Shown one piece after another: positions 18,606 to 28,170 of a stretch of DNA of 64,000 bases. A program made the position numbers and the translations under genes. Under the pieces are notes generated by a model. It was not told the origin of the DNA. It saw nothing but the letters and a program-made list of their open reading frames with translations, and searched no databases. The stretch's first letter is position 1. Each line of letters starts with the position of its first letter. The stretch is from Methanobacteriota archaeon (GTDB lineage Archaea; Halobacteriota; Methanosarcinia; Methanosarcinales; Methanosarcinaceae): contig JAEWQJ010000009.1 in assembly GCA_023399215.1 (NCBI GenBank), forward strand, positions 62,001-126,000, written 5' to 3'.

Positions 18606-19373
18606 GAAAATATATTTTAAGGTATTTCACCGCGATTTTATGTCACGGAAAAGATAATGTTCATCTATGTACAATGCTGACTGGAAGAAGTACGTAAAAT
18701 TTGCATATAAAGTTTTTGTTTTATGAGGCTTCATAATTATCGATCTAATATAACAGAAAAACAGACAGCAACAATAAAACGATTCTAGATAAGTTTACTT
18801 CACGTTAAGAATGTACAGTGGCATAAGCTTTGAATTACTTAGCTTATCGGACAATAAATACTAATATTTTTATTATGAGATACTAAAAACCCATAGAGGT
18901 ACATTGACTCGTTGAAGCGTAAGCTCCAGCAGAAAATATCGAAAACTAGAGTACGAATGGAAACAGTTAGAAACAGTTAGAAACAGTTAGAAACAGTTTG
19001 AAACAGTTTGAAACAGTTAAAAATAGTTAGAAATATTTCAAGAGAATATCATTTTTATAGATAGTAGGGTGTGGGGGGTTCATGATAGAGGTTTTATTCA
19101 ATTTAGAGAGATCCCGTTACATACGCTATTTTCCCCACTGCCCATATAATATAATGTTACAGTTCTATTTAAACTTGACTCTTAAAAATGAAAAACGAAT
19201 TTTTTTAGTCATATCTAGTAAATATTATCCAAATGTTTAACATAGAAAAGAGACTACGAATTTATATCCAGGTTTCAAGTCCAAACTGAAAATCCAGACT
19301 TATTTGACCCGGAAAAAATGGATTTCGTAGCAGATCGGAAATTATTTCTACATTTTGCAGCATTGTTAAAGCC
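18606..19373. other. Intergenic region with a 10-bp tandem repeat tract
   Basis: No gene is visible. Positions 18960-19038 repeat GAAACAGTTA about eight times, the last units decayed. The rest is AT-rich. Confidence 0.6.
18960..19038. repeat. 10-bp tandem repeat (about 8 units)
   Basis: Unit GAAACAGTTA; units 1-4 are identical, 5-6 carry T for A at the end, and the last two are decayed. There are no spacers, so it is not a CRISPR array. Confidence 0.9.
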
Positions 19374-19616
19374 ATGGATCAAGAAGATAAAACGATAACC
19401 AGCTATGACAAGAGCCGTGAGTTTGGAGCAATGGGACAACTCTTACGGGAACTCCAGGAAGAAGAACTGGAGCAAAACGAAAGCTCTCCTGCGGAAATTC
19501 CGGAAGTAAAGATAACAAAAAACACAACCGAAATAATGGCAGAGATCAATGCAACATTAAAAGAGATTGCAGAAACACAGAAGAGCATACTGGAAGAGAT
19601 TAAAAGGAATAAATAA
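19374..19616 (+). CDS. Small acidic coiled-coil protein
   Basis: 80 residues, highly charged, with two probable helices: residues about 20-36 (LLRELQEEELEQ) and 48-78 (heptad-like EIMAEINATLKEIAETQKS). No Cys, no signal peptide. I do not recognise the family; it looks like a small conserved Methanosarcina protein with a C-terminal coiled coil. No clear ribosome binding site is seen, so the start is uncertain. Confidence 0.6.
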   Translation: MDQEDKTITSYDKSREFGAMGQLLRELQEEELEQNESSPAEIPEVKITKNTTEIMAEINATLKEIAETQKSILEEIKRNK

Positions 19617-19620
19617 CGAA

Positions 19621-19735
19621 AATACAAGCTTTTTCAACAAGCCTTTTTGAAAAAGCGAACCTTTTTAAAAAAACTGCTTGACTGCAAGCCTTATAAAAAA
19701 AGGTTTGAGCGAAAAACCCCGCACTACGTGATAAA
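19621..19735. repeat. Dispersed hairpin-rich repeat, copy 1
   Basis: This segment contains AAGCCTTTTT-type arms pairing with AAAAAGGCTTG-type arms, and its reverse complement resembles 31820-31930 over most of its length (shared GCAAGCAGTTTTTTT, TTTTCGCTCAA and AAAAGGCTTG blocks in the same order). It lies directly after the stop of the small coiled-coil gene. Confidence 0.6.
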
Positions 19736-19863
19736 ATGAAAGTTTTTTAAAAAACGTTTGATAAAAAATATCTAGCCGTGGTGTGGGCAAGCAGCGCAGA
19801 GTGAAGGATTACAGATCCGGAAAACAATCAATTGTAGACTTACAAAGAAGAATGGAAAATTTG

Positions 19864-19942
19864 ACCTGTAATCCCTTCGACTTAATCTGTAATCCTTCCA
19901 CTTAACCTGTAATCCTTCCACTTAACCTGTAATCCTTCCACT
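19864..19942. repeat. 20-bp tandem repeat, about 4 units
   Basis: Unit near CTTAACCTGTAATCCTTCCA; the last two units are identical and the first two are diverged. It lies just 3' of the gene that ends at 19966. Confidence 0.85.
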
Positions 19943-19965
19943 ATTCAATTCTGCGAATTATAAAT

Positions 19966-20385
19966 TCAGATTGACTTCTCCCAACCCTGTCCTAAATCTA
20001 CCAGGGGCCTGACCTCATAGACTTCAAAGGTAAGTGCAGCATATATCATCTTCGCGCCTTCCTCGCCTACGAACTTTGCGGCTTCATTTCGGATCATATC
20101 AAGCAACTCCCCGGACGTCGCACACTCTTTAAGTTTCATATAAACCCTGATGCCCTTCCAATCCGTAATTGAATCTCCAGGTTCCATGATCGTATACAAG
20201 GCATATGGATTTTCTTGGAGGTTTGCAAAGGTGCGGTTATCAGCCGTTGCCGCGATTACAGTATTTTCATCGATCATTTGAGGTGAGCCAAAGACAGCTG
20301 AATTTACCTTTCCGTCAGTGCTTGCTGTGCTGAGAACTCCAAGCCTGGGCGATTTGTTGAAATAATCTATCAAGTCTGATGACAT
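19966..20385 (-). CDS. Pyridoxamine 5'-phosphate oxidase-like FMN-binding protein
   Basis: 139 residues, a single split-barrel domain. Features typical of the family: LGVLSTASTDGKVNSAVFG at about 12-30, a central NPYALYT strand, and a GIRVYMKL strand before the Cys-containing helix. It probably binds FMN or F420 and acts as a small oxidoreductase; the substrate is unknown. The ATG at 20385 has AAAGGAG 6 bases upstream; an upstream start at 20415 is less likely. Confidence 0.85.
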   Translation of the reverse strand: MSSDLIDYFNKSPRLGVLSTASTDGKVNSAVFGSPQMIDENTVIAATADNRTFANLQENPYALYTIMEPGDSITDWKGIRVYMKLKECATSGELLDMIRNEAAKFVGEEGAKMIYAALTFEVYEVRPLVDLGQGWEKSI

Positions 20386-20568
20386 ATTCAATCTCCTTTG
20401 AATTAGTATTGTCACTTATCCTTAAAAAGAAAAGCCGAAAATTGTGAATTTTCATTCTTATTTTGGGTTTTATTCCTCGGGTCAATTTTATACTGATATT
20501 TTTATACTGACGTTTTTATACTAACATTGCAAAGCCGAGTGTAAGTGAAAATAGAATAGAATTCACGG

Positions 20569-21261
20569 TTACGATAAGCCCGAAACTATATATTTTCTCC
20601 CAAACATCACTGCAAATTGATAGAATTTATATATGCAACTAACATCACAAAATCCTGCTTCTTTAAGCCAGTTGATTTGTTGATCTAATGTTGAATCCTT
20701 GTCAAGCTTAGTTCTTTCATAACCAGCGAGGATTTCTTCTTCGGACAAACCACTATTCTCGATATAATGTTTCCAGATCTTTTTGTTGAGGGTTTCTATG
20801 AAAGAAGTTTCTTCATGTACTTGATCGGCATTAATAATAATCCCGTTTTGTTCAAGAAGAGAGTAACTTTTTTTATAGAGTTTCTGTTTCTCCTCATCTT
20901 CCAGATGATGGATAGATAGAGCAGACACTACCATATCATACTTTTCGACGAAAGAATACTTTGAATAATCTGCTACAATATATTTTACGTTTGAGTTCCC
21001 TTTAAACCGGTCTTTTGCTACATCCAGCATCTTCTTCGAGATATCAATAAGGGTAAATGAGGCATCTGGATATCTTTCCATCAAAAACGCTGATAAAAGT
21101 CCTGTTCCAGCCCCTATATCCAGTATTTTTGGATTTTCCATGTTTACGGATGCCATGGATACCGATACTCTATAAAAATCGTCGAAACAAGGTATAAACT
21201 TCTTTCTCTGCTGATCATACTTTTTTGAAATTTCATCAAACTTTTTTTGAATTTCGCTCAT
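20569..21261 (-). CDS. Class I SAM-dependent methyltransferase
   Basis: About 230 residues. Motif I is DIGAGTGLLSAFL (about 45-57), followed by the acidic end of strand 2 (FTLIDIS) and motif II/III (VKYIVADYS, DMVVSALSIHHL). The substrate cannot be told; the HHL motif is common in small-molecule methyltransferases. The start ATG at 21261 has GGAG 6 bases upstream, in preference to the frame opening at 21303. Confidence 0.88.
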   Translation of the reverse strand: MSEIQKKFDEISKKYDQQRKKFIPCFDDFYRVSVSMASVNMENPKILDIGAGTGLLSAFLMERYPDASFTLIDISKKMLDVAKDRFKGNSNVKYIVADYSKYSFVEKYDMVVSALSIHHLEDEEKQKLYKKSYSLLEQNGIIINADQVHEETSFIETLNKKIWKHYIENSGLSEEEILAGYERTKLDKDSTLDQQINWLKEAGFCDVSCIYKFYQFAVMFGRKYIVSGLS

Positions 21262-21336
21262 TATTTTCTCCAAAATTTTGTATTTTTGCTTAACTTTGTT
21301 CAAATCATTAGGCCATAAACTCTACTACTTTTCTAT

Positions 21337-21618
21337 TTATGAAGAACGAATACTGGTAAGTCTTTCTATAGAAATAGTCCTGAAATAATCAAGAAACAGG
21401 TACAGACGTTGCCCTATAAAACCAAGGCCATTGAGTACCATTGCAAGGATGCAGATGGAATGAGGAAACTTGTGATATCGTTCATTAGGAAGTTTCTCAT
21501 CGATCAGTTTGTCAACTTCAAGCTCTCGGAAAACTCCAGCAATGAGACAAAGGCGACCTAAGAATCTTGTACACTTTATTGAAGATTCAACTCTTCTACT
21601 ATTGCTTTTATCTGCCAT
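21337..21618 (-). pseudogene. Truncated IS1634-like transposase (N-terminal fragment)
   Basis: 93 residues resembling only the N-terminal domain (DUF4277 type) of IS1634/IS4-family transposases common in Methanosarcina: a VDKLIDEKLPNERYHK region followed by ILAMVLNGLGFIGQRLYLF. The catalytic DDE domain is missing and the frame ends abruptly. No terminal repeats were found. A dead insertion-sequence remnant. Confidence 0.75.
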
Positions 21619-21811
21619 GAAAGATCAAGAAATAGATATGGAAATTAATTATATTAACATATAAGATCAGGAAAAAGATATGAAAATTAATTATATTAAC
21701 ATATATGTTTACTTGCCGAATCTAGGTTATTAACTTTAACATAAACAAAAAATTATAGATCCATTTTGGCTAAAATTAAGGATTTCTACAAATCGGTTTT
21801 TATGTTTGATT

Positions 21812-23452
21812 TTAGGCATTGGTTGCGTAAGTCACATATTTATCGTCTTTCCAATGATATAAAATACGTATTTTACTACTATCTACATATGACGGTAGTA
21901 TTATTTCATGTGAATTTATATAGCCTATACCAGATTTTTCAATACTCTTTATCGTTTCATTTTTGTATTCTGGTTCTATGAACTTTTCTATATCTGTTAT
22001 GTGGGCATAATCAGTCAATATTTTGCGTACATTTCCATCATATACAAATAAAATAGGTAGATTTTTAGTATAGTCTACTTCTTCACCTATGGATCTTTCT
22101 CCAAAATTTTCATATGGTGGGTTGCTTAATTCAGGAGCACATACGATAGCATATTGTGAGAGTTTACTGAATTTAACATAATTAGAATAGTCATAATCAT
22201 GCATACACCCTGATATCGTAAAAAACGATAATGTAAATCCAATAATCAAAGTAATACCCAAAAGTCTTGCAGACAATACTGAAGAATAATATTTTAGAGA
22301 GTATAAAACAATTAAAGTAATTACCGGTATCATATACGTGCAATATCGATGGATATACATAATCCCTGGGTTCCAGTTACCCTGTGTGGTTGTTATAGTT
22401 ACCATGAGAACGATTGTTACCCACAGGAAAATAATTTTATCATCTTTTTTCTTTACTCCGATAAATAGTGCTATGACAGCTAGAATAAATAGCACTGGTA
22501 TATATAAAATCATACCAAAATTAAGATCAGTGAATAAATTAATGAATTTACTAATACTCATATTACTAAAGGTAGATACACCAGAACTAACAATTAAATT
22601 TGGCACATGGTAATAGATCATATAAAAAATATATGGAACTACTGTAATAGCAGAACTTAAAATTAGTTTTTTTAAGTTATTAAAATCAAAATTTGAGTCT
22701 CTTAAGCCAAGATATATTAGATATAGTGTAAACATTATAATTGGTGGATTTTGCAGTGAAGCAATTGATGATAATAGTACAGCTAAATTGTACTTTTTTG
22801 CTACAGCAAATGAAATCGCCATTACCACAAATGAATATGAGAAAACCTCTGCACCTGTCCAACCGATATACAACACTATCGGATTAACTACTGAAAAAGC
22901 AAGCATTATAAGTCTTTGAAGTTTATCCTCAAAACAGTAAGTTATTACCCAAAAACTAGCTAGTAAAAGGACAGCATTGGTTATTTGAAGACTTGAAAGC
23001 TCATTAATATTAAAAAAATGAAGAATAAAAAGAAAAGGTAAGCTTGCAAGTGAATAAGCCCAAAAATGAATTGGGTAATAATTTCCATTGAGAGCTTTAG
23101 CATATCCATAATAATCTTGAGTAGGCGGAAAAGAGATACCACGACCCTGTTCTATAGCTGCTCGCATTGCAATATCGGCTGGCTGCAAATCAAGAGATAA
23201 ATGATTAAATAACGATATTGTCATAGCAAAATATTCATGACCGTCACCTATAATCACTGGTTTGACAGTTTGCATATATAAAAGCATGAGTATTGATAAA
23301 CAAAAAGGTAAGCTATATTTAGACCTAATAAAATTTAATAAATAAAAAAGTATAATATTGGGATCTGGATATTTATTCTGTTTTTGTGTATACTTACTGA
23401 TATTCACGCTATTTTCTTTACTAATAGGGACTTCACTGCTAGTTTTTTTCAT
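21812..23452 (-). CDS. Polytopic membrane protein, probable GT-C glycosyltransferase
   Basis: About 546 residues with roughly 11-12 transmembrane helices. After the first helix there is a long extracytoplasmic loop beginning DGHEYFAM, which fits the catalytic Asp-containing first loop of GT-C glycosyltransferases (ArnT/PMT class). The C-terminus is a soluble domain of about 100 residues. It would transfer a sugar from a polyprenyl-phosphate carrier to a surface acceptor. The ATG at 23452 has AGGTGG upstream and overlaps the upstream stop by 4 bases (ATGA). It ends a PHP / transporter / GT-C unit. GT-C is inferred from topology and context. Confidence 0.72.
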   Translation of the reverse strand: MKKTSSEVPISKENSVNISKYTQKQNKYPDPNIILFYLLNFIRSKYSLPFCLSILMLLYMQTVKPVIIGDGHEYFAMTISLFNHLSLDLQPADIAMRAAIEQGRGISFPPTQDYYGYAKALNGNYYPIHFWAYSLASLPFLFILHFFNINELSSLQITNAVLLLASFWVITYCFEDKLQRLIMLAFSVVNPIVLYIGWTGAEVFSYSFVVMAISFAVAKKYNLAVLLSSIASLQNPPIIMFTLYLIYLGLRDSNFDFNNLKKLILSSAITVVPYIFYMIYYHVPNLIVSSGVSTFSNMSISKFINLFTDLNFGMILYIPVLFILAVIALFIGVKKKDDKIIFLWVTIVLMVTITTTQGNWNPGIMYIHRYCTYMIPVITLIVLYSLKYYSSVLSARLLGITLIIGFTLSFFTISGCMHDYDYSNYVKFSKLSQYAIVCAPELSNPPYENFGERSIGEEVDYTKNLPILFVYDGNVRKILTDYAHITDIEKFIEPEYKNETIKSIEKSGIGYINSHEIILPSYVDSSKIRILYHWKDDKYVTYATNA

Positions 23453-23826
23453 GAATCCCACCTACCATATGTTACCCCAATAATAGTTGTCCCAATTAAT
23501 ATGAAAAAAACGCCAATCCATAATCCTTTTCCTAAAGGCTCTTTTAAAAAGACATTACTTAATATCATCACGATCGGATAGCTTAAACTCACAAATGGAT
23601 ATGCATAGCTCACCTGCACGTGCGATAGTACATATAGCCACAGGATAAAACTCAACCCGTAAACAAGTAGCCCACTCATCACATAGAAGTTTTTTATCAA
23701 ATTAAGTATTGTAGTGGTATCTAATACGGATAACTCAAAACCAGATCCGCTCATTCCACGTCTCAATAAAATCTGCCCGAGACTTGAAATACAGACGGCG
23801 ACTATTATATAGAGTAAATTTTTCAT
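23449..23826 (-). CDS. ArnE-like small multidrug/EamA-type transporter
   Basis: 125 residues with four transmembrane helices, matching the SMR/ArnE-F size. The conserved Gln-Ile-Leu-Leu-Arg-Arg-Gly segment lies in the first helix-loop, and SYAYPFVSLSYPIVMI is typical of the third helix of the EamA/DMT superfamily. Members of this group flip undecaprenyl-phosphate-linked aminoarabinose in bacteria. Here it probably moves a polyprenyl-linked sugar across the membrane for the downstream GT-C protein. The start shares one base with the PHP stop (TAATG). Confidence 0.78.
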   Translation of the reverse strand: MKNLLYIIVAVCISSLGQILLRRGMSGSGFELSVLDTTTILNLIKNFYVMSGLLVYGLSFILWLYVLSHVQVSYAYPFVSLSYPIVMILSNVFLKEPLGKGLWIGVFFILIGTTIIGVTYGRWDS

Positions 23827-24461
23827 TAAATCTTCCTCATTAATTTTAAGGATTTAGTGAGTGCATGATTTAACACAGAAGACTTTCTTCCAAACACAGT
23901 GAGATCTCTTTTTCTGATCGCATCTACGATATCGCAATTTTCAGTAATAATTCCTGCATTTCCAATTTCATGTGGAAAATGAGCATCGCTGCCTGCAGTT
24001 TTCATTAGATTATATTTATTGGCAAAGTTTTCGGCGATATCATTATATTTTTTTAAGGTACATCTTGAATTAAAACTCTCAATGCCATCTAAAATCTCGA
24101 CGTCTTCTACTTCTGGATGAAAAGCAGATTTTCGTAATGCATCAAAAGGATGTGGGACAACAGCGAGTCCATTTTGGTTTTTGATTTCGGATACTACAGA
24201 TTCAAATTTATTGCTCTTGATATCCTCAGATAGGAATAGTCCAATTATTTCACCTCTATTGGTAGTTATTTCAGAGCCTATTATCACATCAAAAAACCCT
24301 GGACTATATTCTTTAGCTTGTAGCGCACCTTTAATCGTATCATGGTCTGTTATAGCAATACCATCCAGTCCGTATTTAACTGCGGCTTTGACAGCATTTT
24401 TAGGGCTTGTATAGCCACATTTTTTGGAGTAAGACGTATGCACATGCAAATCGTATTTCAC
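23826..24461 (-). CDS. PHP domain phosphoesterase
   Basis: 211 residues of a complete PHP fold. Metal ligands are visible: HVHTSYS (about residues 6-12), DGIAITDHDT (about 33-42), a VPHPFD His at about 101, and SDAHFPHE near the C-terminus. It hydrolyses a phosphate ester with a two- or three-metal site. Beside a DPPR-synthase-like prenyltransferase it may remove the 5-phosphate from a polyprenyl phosphoribose; that is inference. It lies 222 bases after the prenyltransferase gene. Confidence 0.88.
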   Translation of the reverse strand: MKYDLHVHTSYSKKCGYTSPKNAVKAAVKYGLDGIAITDHDTIKGALQAKEYSPGFFDVIIGSEITTNRGEIIGLFLSEDIKSNKFESVVSEIKNQNGLAVVPHPFDALRKSAFHPEVEDVEILDGIESFNSRCTLKKYNDIAENFANKYNLMKTAGSDAHFPHEIGNAGIITENCDIVDAIRKRDLTVFGRKSSVLNHALTKSLKLMRKI

Positions 24462-24683
24462 AAAATAAAGCCCCTATAAGGCGAATTTATATTATTCAAG
24501 TGGATATAATCAGGTGAATAAGGTAACAGGAATAACAATATCATGTCAGTCTCTCTGCTTTCTTAACTGGTATATATTTGCGATATTTTTAATGTCTATT
24601 ATTCTGTCTGAAGATAACCTGAATGAACATGAAATCAAATTTTGCCATATATTTTCTCGGTATAAATTTTCCAGGTCTAAGTC

Positions 24684-25538
24684 TCATTTTTTTACGTAAA
24701 TTATTCCTACTGTTGAGACTACCCATAAAATTATGCATGTTAGCATTCCAATATCCTTAAACAAGATTTCCGGTTCTCCACCTACATTTTTAGAATGAAC
24801 GAGAAAAATATATCTGAATATCCCGTAAATTACTATAGGGATTGTCAGCATCATCCAGGTATTGTTTGAAAGAAATGTATAAAGAGAATAAGACATTATC
24901 AATGTACTCGTAACTATAGTCATCATTTTCTCCAGCATCTCTATTGAAAAATCATTTAAAACTTTACGATGGCTAATTGCACCATTTTCCAATAACATAA
25001 GTTCATGCCGCCTTTTGCCAAGTACAAGAAAAAGTGCGACCAAAAAGGTGCATATAATTAACCAGGAAGAAACGAAAACTTTTATTGCAAAACAGCCTGC
25101 AATTGCCCTTAGAACAAAACCCATGGAAATAGTAAGGACATCAACAATAGCAATATGTTTAAGAAATAATGAGTAGAAAACAATTAAGAGAAAATAAGCT
25201 AAGGAGACCACAAAAAATTGGACGTTTATTAGGTATGCTCCCACTAATGCCGAACAAACCAGAAGTGTCGCAAAAATAAAAGCATGTAACACATGTAATT
25301 TTCCTGAAGCGATGGGACGATTGCATTTTTTAGGATGAATTTTATCTCTTTCTTTATCCATTATGTCATTAAAAATATATTCAGATCCAGACAACATGCA
25401 GAAAATAATGAATGAGAAAAATACAGTAATCCACATATGGACATTGAATAAATTTAATGAAAAAATTATCCCTGCAAATAGTACAAAATTCTTGTACCAC
25501 TGTTTAGGACGCATTGACATAAGGATCTCATTAAGCAT
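24684..25538 (-). CDS. UbiA-type prenyltransferase, DPPR-synthase-like
   Basis: 284 residues, eight or nine transmembrane helices. The Mg-binding motif NDIMDKERD (about 57-65), followed by HPKKCNRPIASG, is the form seen in decaprenyl-phosphate 5-phosphoribosyltransferases rather than in UbiA/COQ2 enzymes. It would transfer phosphoribose from PRPP to a polyprenyl (dolichyl) phosphate on the cytoplasmic membrane face. It is the first gene of a leftward set with a PHP phosphatase, a small transporter and a GT-C protein. Substrate assignment is from motif recognition. Confidence 0.8.
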   Translation of the reverse strand: MLNEILMSMRPKQWYKNFVLFAGIIFSLNLFNVHMWITVFFSFIIFCMLSGSEYIFNDIMDKERDKIHPKKCNRPIASGKLHVLHAFIFATLLVCSALVGAYLINVQFFVVSLAYFLLIVFYSLFLKHIAIVDVLTISMGFVLRAIAGCFAIKVFVSSWLIICTFLVALFLVLGKRRHELMLLENGAISHRKVLNDFSIEMLEKMMTIVTSTLIMSYSLYTFLSNNTWMMLTIPIVIYGIFRYIFLVHSKNVGGEPEILFKDIGMLTCIILWVVSTVGIIYVKK

Positions 25539-26101
25539 ATTTTCACTCGACAGCTTTATATTTTTACTTAAAAAGTGCTTTTATATATTGCGAGTAATAT
25601 ATTAAAATGAAGTTATAGAACATAATGTATGTAATCTATATAAATTTTAACTGTTTTATGCGGTTAAATGTATTTTTTGATTTGTAAAAATCTGAAATTA
25701 TTAAGTTATTACAAAAATAGTTTAATTATACATTTCCGACTTTGTAGAAACACTCTCTATACCACTTACCCACAACCCGGCTCTGTGTCTTCAGTTTCTG
25801 CTTTAACAAATGTAGTATCAGAATTTTTTATTTTTATGTAACTTTATTTATTAACGTTACTCAACATCATCTTATTTGAAGTTTTAAAACTTTTTACTTG
25901 TGTACTAACGGAAAATCGACAGAAAGAAAAAAGAAGGTAATAATCAGAGGAATAGAAAAAATTATCGGAAGAAAGATTCGTAAGAAAAGGATCCTAAAAT
26001 TAAGGATTCAACACAGTAATTTTATATTAATTTACCTTCATATACGCCGGAAGTTTACTCGCTTTCTTTTTTGTGTTTACTCTTCCACTTTAATCTTTTA
26101 C
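25539..26101. other. AT-rich intergenic region
   Basis: Holds the upstream region of the prenyltransferase gene (TATA-like stretches near 25590-25670). A 125-residue plus-strand frame from 25898 overlaps the desulforedoxin-like gene antisense and has no protein-like features. I see no gene. Confidence 0.5.
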
Positions 26102-26257
26102 TTACTCCTTCAATTTCATTGGCTCTCCGCAGCAGTCCATATCACCAGTACAGCCTACAGAGCAGCTATCGTTCGTGCACTCATTTACTACTTTAAGCTC
26201 AAGCCCGCATCTCTCACAAACAAGAGTCTGGCCAGCCCTCAGTTCATTGCAGTTCAT
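26102..26257 (-). CDS. Small Cys-rich desulforedoxin-like protein
   Basis: 51 residues. Two pairs of metal ligands match desulforedoxin: CERC at residues 14-17 and the vicinal CC at 42-43 followed by GEPM. Between them sits an unusual insertion with three more Cys (27, 32, 36), so extra metal binding or a disulfide is possible. It would bind one Fe or Zn as Cys4, with roles in electron transfer or oxidative stress. The ATG has GAGGTGATCT upstream, a very good ribosome binding site. It stands alone, with 345 bases of repeats upstream of the next gene. Confidence 0.8.
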   Translation of the reverse strand: MNCNELRAGQTLVCERCGLELKVVNECTNDSCSVGCTGDMDCCGEPMKLKE

Positions 26258-26401
26258 TTCAGATCACCTCATTGATATGACAGAAAAATTATGTTATTTA
26301 AGTTCAAATTATTTGTGAAATAATGGTTCTGAAGATTGGTATGCGAACTTAAAACTGAGAAAAAAATCAAAAAAATAGTTCGGAATTGAGCTGACTTGCT
26401 A

Positions 26402-26490
26402 TACTGCAAGTAACAAATTTACTCCTAACAGTTAACATATTACAAGTAACAGATTTACTCCTAACAGTTAACATATTGCAAGTAACAAAA
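26402..26490. repeat. Tandem repeat with ~45-bp unit, about 2 copies
   Basis: A unit containing CAAGTAACAAATTTACTCC and AACAGTTAACATATT occurs two full times and then begins a third. The minus-strand frame across it gives a 13-residue repeat, but it has no other support as a gene. The gap 26258-26751 otherwise holds nothing I can name. Confidence 0.75.
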
Positions 26491-26751
26491 TGTATTCCTC
26501 TCAGCACTTCTGGCATATCAGCCCTGAAGTTCTTGGGAAGCCTATATTCAAGCAAGCTAGTCTTATTGATTAAAGTAATAATCGCACTACTTTTTACCTT
26601 AACTCTTTGTACTGCTTTCTTACTTGTAATCTGGCTTGATAATATCTGTTTTTCGAGTTTACTAAAGAGATTCATAAACTGGATTTCTGGATTTTATTGA
26701 AAGAATGGATTTTTCCAATGTTATAAGGCGTTTGTTTACTTTGACACAGCT

Positions 26752-28170
26752 TCATGTTGACTTTCTAAACAAATATAATGCAATTATTCCAAGAATCAAA
26801 AGATTAAATCCACAAGGTGTCTCTCGAGGAGCATTTTGCACCTTTATTTCACTTGTCTTTATATCCGTTCCATTTTCGTTGTTGTTTGCTGCTAGCCTTA
26901 CTGTATATTTTCCAGCTACAGAGTATGTATGAACTGGATTTCGCTTAGTTGAACTAGTTCCATCTCCAAAATTCCAGTTCCATCCAGTTGCATTTTCTGA
27001 TAGGTCCGTAAACTTTACAGAAAAGGGAGCATGACCCTCGGTGACATTGCTGCTGAAATTTGCTACAGGTGTTTTGATTTCAGGCTCATCTCCTGAGATA
27101 TTACACATATAGATATTGGAGCTTCCATTGAAAGAATCCTCCCATACTATCTTGTTCTCATAAATCGCAGGAAATTCCTTAGACGATTCACTGTTCGTAA
27201 TCTGAATTTCCTTGTGAGTGGAAAGATCGTACACATAAATGTCCGAGTTTCCATCACGCCCGTCCACCCAGACAATTCTATCACCGTAGATAGCAGGATC
27301 CTGTGCCGATCCGTTTGTGGTAACTCGAGTTTCTGTGGAAGTAGAGATATTATATATGTAGATATCCCAGTTTCCATTACGCCAATCGTAATACACTATC
27401 CTATCCCCATAAATAGCAGGGTGTGCTGCTGATCCATCGGTAGTTATCTGAGTTTTCTTGTGAGTGGACAGATCATAAAAACAGATGTCCCGGGTTGGAG
27501 TCTTTTTATAAATGGAAAAGCCAGATGCATTACTACCAACCTGAACATCTTCATCTCTAAAAACGTGAAAATCTTCCCATGCTATAACATTACCATAAAT
27601 AGCAGGACTAAATATCATTGATTCACTGCTAACAATCTGACTTCCCTGGTGAGTGGAAAGATTGTACATTTGAACACTACTACTGTAGTTCGTCCACACT
27701 ACCCTATCCTTATAGATTGCAGGAGAAGTAGAGTACGAACCATTAGTGGTAACTCGTGTTTCTTTGTGAGTAGAGAGATCGTACACGTAGATATCGGGTT
27801 TCTCAAGGCTAAAGTTTCCATTACGCCCATCCATCCAAACTATCTTATCATTATAGATAACAGGCGCTTCCGCTGATCCACTGGTGGTTATCTGAACTTC
27901 TTTGGAAGTGGAAAGGTTGTACATATAGATATCAGTACTTATCCCGGTTCCATTGTCGTTGCGGTAATCCTGCCATATTATTTTATCACTGAAGATAGCA
28001 GGCCTCTCTGCTGACCCGCTGATTGTAATCTGAGTTTTAGTAATTGTGGTTGGAGTATCTTGTACAGTAGCTGCAAGTACCGCAGATGAAAAGAGGACTG
28101 AAAACATAGCCAATATAACCAAAACTACTGATGCTAAAACAGCTAGATGAAAATTTTTATCATATCTCAT
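26752..28170 (-). CDS. Secreted beta-propeller and PKD domain surface protein
   Basis: About 472 residues. A signal peptide ends near residue 34 (AAVL-A-A region). Residues about 40-345 contain seven or so TolB-like propeller blades, each with a repeat close to AIYGDRIVWxDxRxGNxDIYxYDLSTxxE. A PKD domain follows (NFGDGTSS at about 405). The C-terminus has a hydrophobic helix preceded by PCGF and ending FRKST, like the PGF-type archaeosortase signal but with Cys. Probably a cell-surface protein anchored after processing. Start at 28170 chosen because it gives the signal peptide and AAGGA lies upstream. Confidence 0.88.
   Translation of the reverse strand: MRYDKNFHLAVLASVVLVILAMFSVLFSSAVLAATVQDTPTTITKTQITISGSAERPAIFSDKIIWQDYRNDNGTGISTDIYMYNLSTSKEVQITTSGSAEAPVIYNDKIVWMDGRNGNFSLEKPDIYVYDLSTHKETRVTTNGSYSTSPAIYKDRVVWTNYSSSVQMYNLSTHQGSQIVSSESMIFSPAIYGNVIAWEDFHVFRDEDVQVGSNASGFSIYKKTPTRDICFYDLSTHKKTQITTDGSAAHPAIYGDRIVYYDWRNGNWDIYIYNISTSTETRVTTNGSAQDPAIYGDRIVWVDGRDGNSDIYVYDLSTHKEIQITNSESSKEFPAIYENKIVWEDSFNGSSNIYMCNISGDEPEIKTPVANFSSNVTEGHAPFSVKFTDLSENATGWNWNFGDGTSSTKRNPVHTYSVAGKYTVRLAANNNENGTDIKTSEIKVQNAPRETPCGFNLLILGIIALYLFRKST

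Noticed and set aside
18960..19038. Possible CRISPR array
   Set aside because: 10-bp units lie head to tail with no spacers and there are no cas genes in the window.
25898..26275. 125-residue plus-strand frame
   Set aside because: It overlaps the desulforedoxin-like gene, which has a strong ribosome binding site and metal ligands; the long frame has no features.
26367..26675. 102-residue minus-strand frame with a 13-residue repeat
   Set aside because: The repeat comes from a DNA tandem repeat; no ribosome binding site or family pattern.
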